Program-made: the position numbers and the translations under genes
In this document: positions 4,207-8,110 of the stretch, piece by piece
Position numbering within the stretch: position 1 is the stretch's first letter
Layout: the number at the start of each line of letters is the position of its first letter
Notes under the pieces: model-generated
What the model saw: the letters and a program-made list of their open reading frames with translations, nothing else
Databases searched by the model: none
Told to the model about the DNA's origin: nothing
From: Acidobacteriota bacterium
GTDB taxonomy: Bacteria; Acidobacteriota; Terriglobia; Acidiferrales; UBA7541
Length of the DNA: 8,110 bases
Direction: 5' to 3'
Assembly (NCBI GenBank): GCA_003131985.1
Contig: PKWH01000117.1
Span: 1-8,110 of the forward strand

Positions 4207-6600
4207 TTATTTGCGTTGAAGTTTGAAATAAACAGCAGCCAGCGGCGGGACGCGAATCTTCAAAGAGTAAGGACGGCCATTCCACGGAACAGGCTCCGCG
4301 GGCACTCCGCCGGAATTCCCGTTGTCGCTTCCTTCGTAGTACGCCGAATCGGTGTTCAGTATCTCGCCGTAAAATCCTTCTTCCGGCACGCCCACGCGGT
4401 AATTTTCACGCACCACCGGCGTGAAATTGCACACCACAACGACGAAATCGTGCAAGTCCCGGGCGCGCCGTAAAAACGAAAGAATGCTCGCTGCGGCGTC
4501 GTTGGCCTCCAGCCATTCAAATCCCGGCCATTCAAAATCAACCTCATGCAGCGCGGCCTCGGTGGTGTGAAGGTGGTTTAAATCCGTAACCAGCCGCTGG
4601 ACTCCTCGGTGCGGCGGCGATTCCTCCAGCCGCCAATCGAGCGCTCCGGTCTCCGACCATTCATTCCGCTGCGCCAGCTCGCATCCCATGAACAAAAGCT
4701 TTTTCCCCGGATGCGCGTACATGTAGCCGTAGAGCAGCCGCAAATTTGCAAACTTCTGCCAATCGTCGCCCGGCATTTTTTCCAGCAGCGTGCGTTTGCC
4801 GTGCACCACTTCGTCGTGCGAAAGCGGCAGAACGAAGTTTTCGTTGAACGCATAGATCATCGAAAACGTCAGCTCGTTGTGGTGATGCTGCCGGTGAATT
4901 GGGTCGTACGCAAAATAACGCAGCGTGTCGTTCATCCATCCCATGTTCCATTTCAGATCGAAGCCCAGTCCGCCGTCATACGTTGGACGCGACACCGCCG
5001 GCCACGACGTGGATTCCTCCGCAATCATCAACGCTCCCGCATGCCGCTTGTGAACCACCTCGTTGAGCCGCTTGATGAAATCAATGGCCTCCAAATTCTC
5101 TCGCCCGCCGTAAGGATTCGGTATCCACTCACCCGGCTTGCGCGAATAATCCAGATACAGCATCGACGCCACCGCATCCACTCGCAGCCCATCGATGTGA
5201 TATTTGTCCAGCCAGAAAAGCCCGTTTGAGATCAAGTAATTCTGCACTTCATTGCGTCCGTAATTGAAAACCAGCGTGCCCCAGTCCGGATGAGATCCCC
5301 GCCGCGGGTCCGCATGCTCGTAAAGATGTGTGCCGTCAAAAAACGCCAGCCCGTGCGCATCCCGCGGAAAATGCGCCGGCGTCCAATCCAGAAAAACGCC
5401 GATTCCTTCGCGATGGCAGCAATCCACAAAATACATAAAATCCGCCGGCGAACCGTACCGCCGCGTCACCGCGTAATACCCAACCGTCTGATAGCCCCAC
5501 GAAGCGTCGTAGGGATGCTCCATGATCGGCATCAGTTCAATGTGCGTGTAGCCCAGCCGCTTCACGTAGGGAATCAGTTCTTCCGCCAGCTCGCGATACG
5601 TAAGCCAGCGGTTTCCTTCCAAAGTTTTCCGCCGCCACGATCCCGCGTGCAGCTCGTACACCGTCATCGGCGCATGCAGCCAGTCTCGTCCCGCGCGCGC
5701 TTTCATCCATGCCGCATCTTTCCATTCATAGTTCTCGATATTGCAAACCACCGAGGCGCTTTTCGGCCGCAACTCCGCCGCGAATCCATACGGGTCAGCT
5801 TTCAGCCGCACAAGATTTCCGTTGCGCGAACGTATCTCGAATTTATACAGCGCGCCTTCGCCGAGGCCGGGAATGAAAAGCTCCCAGATCCCGCTCGCGC
5901 CCCGGTTGCGCATGGTGTGAACGCGCCCGTCCCAATAATTGAAATCCCCGACGACGCTCACTCGCTGCGCGTTCGGCGCCCACACTCCGAAATGCACGCC
6001 TCGCACGCCGTCAATCTCCCGCACATGCGCGCCCTGCTTTTCGTACTTCAGGTAATGCGTGCCTTCGCCCGAAAGATACAAGTCATAGTCGGTCAGCAGC
6101 GGCGGGAACGCATAAGGATCGTAATCCTCCCAAGTATTTCCATCAGCAAATCGAAATCGCAATCGATACGCATTCGGCGCAAGCGCTTCACCCCCGCGCA
6201 ATGCTACGCCACTTGAAGCCTTGCCGTTCCGCAAACCAGCGACGCCGGAAGCCGAAGCCGCCTCGTCCTTGCGAGAGATAGCGCCACTCGAATCAGCCAC
6301 AGCGTCGCCTTCAAGCGTGCTTACGGGGATAGGAATTGCCAGCGCCTCAAACACGCCGTCAGGATGAATCTGCGTCATCGCCTGCGGCTCCGGATTTCCG
6401 CGCCACAACAGCCTCGCTTCCGTCGCTCCAGGCCGGAACGCGCGAATCACCAGCACGCGTTTCCCGTCGCGCTCGATCCAGTGCGGCCCCAGAATCAGCG
6501 ACGCATCCGAGTCCTCGCCGCGCACAATCCGCTCAATCTCCTCGCGCAAGTTCGCGCCAGCAGTCTTCACTCCGTCCCCTTGTTTGTTTTTTTCGTCCAT
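4207..6600 (-). CDS. glgB: 1,4-alpha-glucan branching enzyme (GH13, CBM48)
   Basis: 797 aa. It cuts alpha-1,4 chains and rejoins them through alpha-1,6 bonds during cytoplasmic glycogen synthesis. Order: N1 beta domain (about 20-170, LGPHW at 37-41, WEDYDPYAFPPLLTDYD at 157-173), CBM48 domain (GVHFGVWAPNAQRVSVVGDFN), GH13 (beta/alpha)8 barrel, and C-terminal all-beta domain. Catalytic residues: Asp475 in GLRVDAVASMLYLD, Glu528 in IAEESTSWP and Asp596 in LSHDEVVHGK; their spacing (53 and 68) equals that of E. coli GlgB D405/E458/D526. Region I reads DWTPAHFP where DWVPGHFP or DWVPAHFP is usual. The protein is about 70 residues longer than E. coli GlgB, all of it ahead of the active site, largely an insertion at about 88-141. 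The ATG at 6600 lacks a Shine-Dalgarno; a GTG at 6570 (Val11) has AAGGGG 5 nt upstream and may be the real start (787 aa). No other glg or tre genes are in the window. Confidence 0.97.
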   Translation of the reverse strand: MDEKNKQGDGVKTAGANLREEIERIVRGEDSDASLILGPHWIERDGKRVLVIRAFRPGATEARLLWRGNPEPQAMTQIHPDGVFEALAIPIPVSTLEGDAVADSSGAISRKDEAASASGVAGLRNGKASSGVALRGGEALAPNAYRLRFRFADGNTWEDYDPYAFPPLLTDYDLYLSGEGTHYLKYEKQGAHVREIDGVRGVHFGVWAPNAQRVSVVGDFNYWDGRVHTMRNRGASGIWELFIPGLGEGALYKFEIRSRNGNLVRLKADPYGFAAELRPKSASVVCNIENYEWKDAAWMKARAGRDWLHAPMTVYELHAGSWRRKTLEGNRWLTYRELAEELIPYVKRLGYTHIELMPIMEHPYDASWGYQTVGYYAVTRRYGSPADFMYFVDCCHREGIGVFLDWTPAHFPRDAHGLAFFDGTHLYEHADPRRGSHPDWGTLVFNYGRNEVQNYLISNGLFWLDKYHIDGLRVDAVASMLYLDYSRKPGEWIPNPYGGRENLEAIDFIKRLNEVVHKRHAGALMIAEESTSWPAVSRPTYDGGLGFDLKWNMGWMNDTLRYFAYDPIHRQHHHNELTFSMIYAFNENFVLPLSHDEVVHGKRTLLEKMPGDDWQKFANLRLLYGYMYAHPGKKLLFMGCELAQRNEWSETGALDWRLEESPPHRGVQRLVTDLNHLHTTEAALHEVDFEWPGFEWLEANDAAASILSFLRRARDLHDFVVVVCNFTPVVRENYRVGVPEEGFYGEILNTDSAYYEGSDNGNSGGVPAEPVPWNGRPYSLKIRVPPLAAVYFKLQRK
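6178..6339 (-). other. In-frame low-complexity insertion in GlgB N1 domain
   Basis: Residues about 88-141 interrupt the usual direct join between a G-x-FEA segment and the conserved YRLRxRFADG-x-TWEDYDPYAF segment. The insert is rich in Ala, Ser and Gly and holds two similar units, SSGAISRKDEAA (104-115) and SSGVALRGGEAL (129-140), whose DNA is also alike. It reads as a flexible surface loop that does not touch the catalytic domain. A degenerate duplication, or a translated dispersed repeat, would explain it. Confidence 0.6.
6575..6581 (-). promoter_or_regulatory. Possible Shine-Dalgarno for alternative glgB start
   Basis: AAGGGGA on the minus strand lies just ahead of a GTG at 6570 that is in frame with glgB. 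The annotated ATG at 6600 is preceded only by A-rich sequence and GCGCACGGC. The first ten residues (MDEKNKQGDG) show no family conservation I recognise, so either start gives a complete enzyme. Confidence 0.4.
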
Positions 6601-6966
6601 GCCGTGCGCTTTTTTCTATTTTTCGTTCGTGTCGCCGCGAATCGGATATGCAGTACCCTGTATTTCTTCTTCCGCGCCTTCTTGAATCCGCTGCACAATT
6701 CGCATCACCATCTTACCGGAGCGCTCTCGCCGCGCCAAACCCCGCGCCTCTATCCTGGAAGCGCGGAGATTTCTCGCGACGTAAACGACGCGCGCGCAGC
6801 GCGCACCCTCTGCGCAGCCTCACCCGCAGCAAGCTTTCGTCTGCAGAACCCACGTCTGGAGACGCCTGCGCGCTCTTCCGTCGCGCTGGACTTGCCTCAA
6901 ATTCCTAGGTACGCTACCGGGCACCCGGGGCGCACAGCGGGGACAATCCACCGAAGGAGTTCCATC
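6601..6966. other. Divergent intergenic region between glgB and the DinB-fold gene
   Basis: These 366 bp must hold the promoters of both flanking genes, but I find no convincing -35/-10 pair on either strand. A GC-rich stretch with alternating CG/GC near 6788-6804 and a weak hairpin (CCGCGC 6742-6747 with GCGCGG 6761-6766, 13-nt loop) are present. Open frames cross it on both strands, as expected at this GC content; they are arginine- or proline-rich and lack ribosome sites, so I do not call genes. A clear AAGGAG at 6954-6959 serves the gene to the right. Confidence 0.5.
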
Positions 6967-7506
6967 ATGAGAAACATTTCTCGCTCCATACTCTTCCTCG
7001 TCGCGCTGGTCGTGTTCTCCGGCGCAAGCGCAACCACAGTCCGCGCGCAAGACGCCGCCGCGAAAAAAACCAAAACTCCAAGCGAAGCCGTCCTCGAATC
7101 CTGGAACGACGTCGGCAACCGCCTCATCACCATGGCCCAAGATTGGCCCGAAGATAAATACACATACAAGCTCACTCCCGATGTCCGCACTTTCCAGCAA
7201 GTGCTCCTGCACGTTGCTGGCTCGAATTACGATTTCTTAAACCACGTCGCCGGCTCGAAGCTGGGTGAAGCTGCAAACGATCCCGCAGTCGCCAGTTACA
7301 AAACCAAAGCCGAGACCGTCGCATACCTGAAAAAATCCGTCACCGACGGCGCCGCACTGATTCAAAAGGAAGGCGACGCGGGCGTCCTCAAGCATCTCGA
7401 TTACTGGATCGGCTACGTCGAGCATATGGGAGAACACTACGGCTTGCTCGTCGCCTACTACCGCGCCAACAATCAAGTGCCGCCCGAATCCCGCCCAAAG
7501 AAGTGA
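6967..7506 (+). CDS. Exported DinB-fold (DinB/YfiT-like) protein
   Basis: 179 aa. The ATG at 6967 is 7 nt after AAGGAG (6954-6959); the frame is open far upstream but without signals, and the signal peptide begins exactly at this ATG. Residues 1-27 (MRNISRSILFLVALVVFSGA, ending VRA) form a signal peptide. The mature protein is a four-helix bundle of the DinB_2 kind: ESWNDVGNRLITMAQDWPED, then YKLTPDVRTFQQVLLHVAGSN (helix 2 with His82), then YIGYVEHMGEHYG-type sequence with His153 and His157. The three histidines match the metal-binding triad of DinB/YfiT proteins, which often act as thiol- or other small-nucleophile-dependent transferases. Its own substrate is unknown; most relatives are cytosolic, so the export signal is notable. 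It stands alone, with 163 bp before the next gene. Confidence 0.9.
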   Translation: MRNISRSILFLVALVVFSGASATTVRAQDAAAKKTKTPSEAVLESWNDVGNRLITMAQDWPEDKYTYKLTPDVRTFQQVLLHVAGSNYDFLNHVAGSKLGEAANDPAVASYKTKAETVAYLKKSVTDGAALIQKEGDAGVLKHLDYWIGYVEHMGEHYGLLVAYYRANNQVPPESRPKK

Positions 7507-7604
7507 CGGCGCGATAAGGATCGTCATCCCGCTTGACCTGACGCGGGAAGGGCGCGGCTCACGCGAGAGCTCTGTTCTTGTAATTTGATTTCGGCGCGAT
7601 AAGG
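7507..7604 (+). repeat. 13-bp direct repeat pair between the DinB and DUF1398 genes
   Basis: CGGCGCGATAAGG occurs at 7507-7519, starting on the base after the DinB-gene stop codon, and again at 7592-7604, 85 bp later. Between them lies a small hairpin (TCCCGC 7527-7532 with GCGGGA 7543-7548, 10-nt loop) that might end the DinB-gene transcript, though no T-tract follows. The direct repeat could be a local duplication or a pair of binding sites. Confidence 0.5.
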
Positions 7605-7616
7605 GTCTAAATCAAA
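7584..7616. promoter_or_regulatory. Operator-like dyad upstream of the DUF1398 gene
   Basis: TTTGATTT (7584-7591) and AAATCAAA (7609-7616) are perfect inverted repeats separated by 17 nt; the spacer contains the second copy of the 13-bp direct repeat. The AT-rich arms stand out from the GC-rich surroundings. It lies 54 bp before the preferred start of the next gene, where a regulator or promoter would be expected. No convincing sigma-70 promoter can be assigned. Confidence 0.4.
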
Positions 7617-7669
7617 ATGCCTGCCTAGGTTAATGGCCCGGACTGGTTCTCATGAAACGAGGCGAGGCG

Positions 7670-8065
7670 ATGAATACAGAAGCGATGCACAAGGCTTTGG
7701 CTGGTTCGCAGGCCGGAAAGCTCACTTTTCCTGAAGTGGTGGGCATGCTCATCAGCTCGGGCGTCGAATCGTACTTCGCCGACTTGCTTCGCGGCGAGGA
7801 AACTTTTTACACCACCGATGGCGAAACGCACCGTGAGCAGATGACACTTCCGCCCGCGAAGATCGCCGCCGATTTCTCGCAGCCTGGAGTCGTCGCCGCC
7901 ATCCGTGCCGCGCAAGCCGACCAGATCCGCTACCCGGAGTTTGTGAAGCAGGTCACAGCCGCGGGCACCATCGGCTATTGGGCTTTCTTAACCGGCAAAA
8001 AAGTAATTTACTTCGGCCGCAAGGGCGAGTTTCACGTAGAAGAGTTTCCGCGCCCGAAATCGTGA
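7670..8065 (+). CDS. DUF1398 family protein
   Basis: 131 aa from the ATG at 7670. The protein matches the DUF1398 pattern (relatives include E. coli YbcV): an N-terminal helix, GKLTFPEVVGMLISSGVESY (16-35), a YTTDGETH segment (47-54), a PPAKIAADFS region, a middle helix (VVAAIRAAQADQIRYPEFVK), and a C-terminal AGTIGYWAFLTGKKVIYFGR strand pair ending in EFHVEEFPRPKS. No signal peptide or membrane segment is seen, so it is cytosolic. The biochemical role of the family is unknown to me. An ATG at 7652 would add six residues (MKRGEA) but has no Shine-Dalgarno; GAGG at 7659-7662 sits 7 nt before the ATG at 7670, and relatives begin with a similar M-x-T/N-x-x-x-x start. The stop codon lies inside a hairpin. 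Confidence 0.88.
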   Translation: MNTEAMHKALAGSQAGKLTFPEVVGMLISSGVESYFADLLRGEETFYTTDGETHREQMTLPPAKIAADFSQPGVVAAIRAAQADQIRYPEFVKQVTAAGTIGYWAFLTGKKVIYFGRKGEFHVEEFPRPKS

Positions 8066-8085
8066 ATCTTCCACTTCACGATTTC
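8056..8085 (+). terminator. Hairpin overlapping the DUF1398 stop codon
   Basis: GAAATCGTGAA (8056-8066) pairs perfectly with TTCACGATTTC (8075-8085) around an 8-nt loop; the TGA at 8063-8065 is inside the left arm. No T-tract follows, so it may be a weak or Rho-assisted terminator or a 3' stabilising stem. A 9-bp direct repeat, TTCCACTTC, occurs at 8069-8077 and 8083-8091 over its right side. Confidence 0.5.
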
Positions 8086-8110
8086 CACTTCTCAAAATCA
8101 CCATGTCCCG

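Noticed and set aside
5290..6216. 308-codon open frame on the + strand
   Set aside because: It lies wholly antisense to glgB, whose catalytic motifs are intact; the translation is rich in Arg, His and Pro, as expected from a shadow frame of a GC-rich gene.
6616..6711. 31-codon minus-strand frame just upstream of glgB, in the same frame
   Set aside because: It begins MVMRIVQRIQEG and ends at a TAG 18 bp before the glgB ATG. It has no Shine-Dalgarno, and the upstream sequence in frame is Arg-rich, so I treat it as chance, though a leader peptide cannot be excluded.
6892..6920. Sigma-70-like promoter ahead of the DinB-fold gene (TTGCCT with TACCGG or TACGCT)
   Set aside because: The -10 candidates are poor or wrongly spaced.
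6364..6966. Upstream extension of the DinB-fold gene frame
   Set aside because: The frame is open by chance across the 5' end of glgB and the gap. The signal peptide and AAGGAG site place the start at 6967.
8103..8110. ATG at the right edge as start of a next gene
   Set aside because: Only two further full codons are not even visible and no Shine-Dalgarno precedes it; not supportable.

Overview
The window looks like chromosomal DNA of a free-living, moderately GC-rich, Gram-negative-type bacterium. The most likely phylum is Acidobacteriota (Terriglobia / Koribacter-like). That placement is inference from the style of the proteins: several small exported proteins of unknown function, an exported DinB-fold protein, a long GH13 branching enzyme, and GGCTTYAGCC palindromes between genes. 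No phylogenetic marker is present. I see no phage, transposase, CRISPR array, tRNA or rRNA.

Left block (1-2908, + strand). It opens with the C-terminal end of a membrane-anchored family 2 glycosyltransferase. Two exported proteins of unknown function follow: one with a Gly/Pro/Ala/Ser-rich linker, the other unusually rich in methionine. A strong intrinsic terminator (2041-2083) closes this run. A separate gene for a ferredoxin/flavodoxin-NADP+ reductase comes next, ending at a hairpin in the convergent gap.

Middle block (2968-6600, - strand). In transcription order this is glgB (glycogen branching enzyme, complete catalytic triad), a 197-bp gap, then two adjacent genes for related exported proteins (here called A, 191 aa, and B, 145 aa). 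A contains two copies of a module of about 70-85 residues; B has one and a half copies in the same order. The gap before A holds a REP/BIME-like pair of palindromes framed by an outer inverted repeat and, between that element and A, a good match to an ECF-sigma promoter (GGAAC, 17 nt, CGTA). A and B are therefore probably an independently regulated pair, perhaps a cell-envelope response, and not a simple extension of the glgB transcript. This is the most interesting part of the window.

Right block (6601-8110, + strand). A 366-bp divergent gap is followed by an exported DinB-fold protein, a 163-bp gap with a 13-bp direct repeat and an operator-like dyad, and a DUF1398-family protein whose stop codon lies inside an 11-bp perfect hairpin.

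glgB is the only gene with a well-defined metabolic role (alpha-1,6 branching of glycogen). Its N-terminal beta domain carries an Ala/Ser/Gly-rich insertion of about 50 residues that is not normal for the family.
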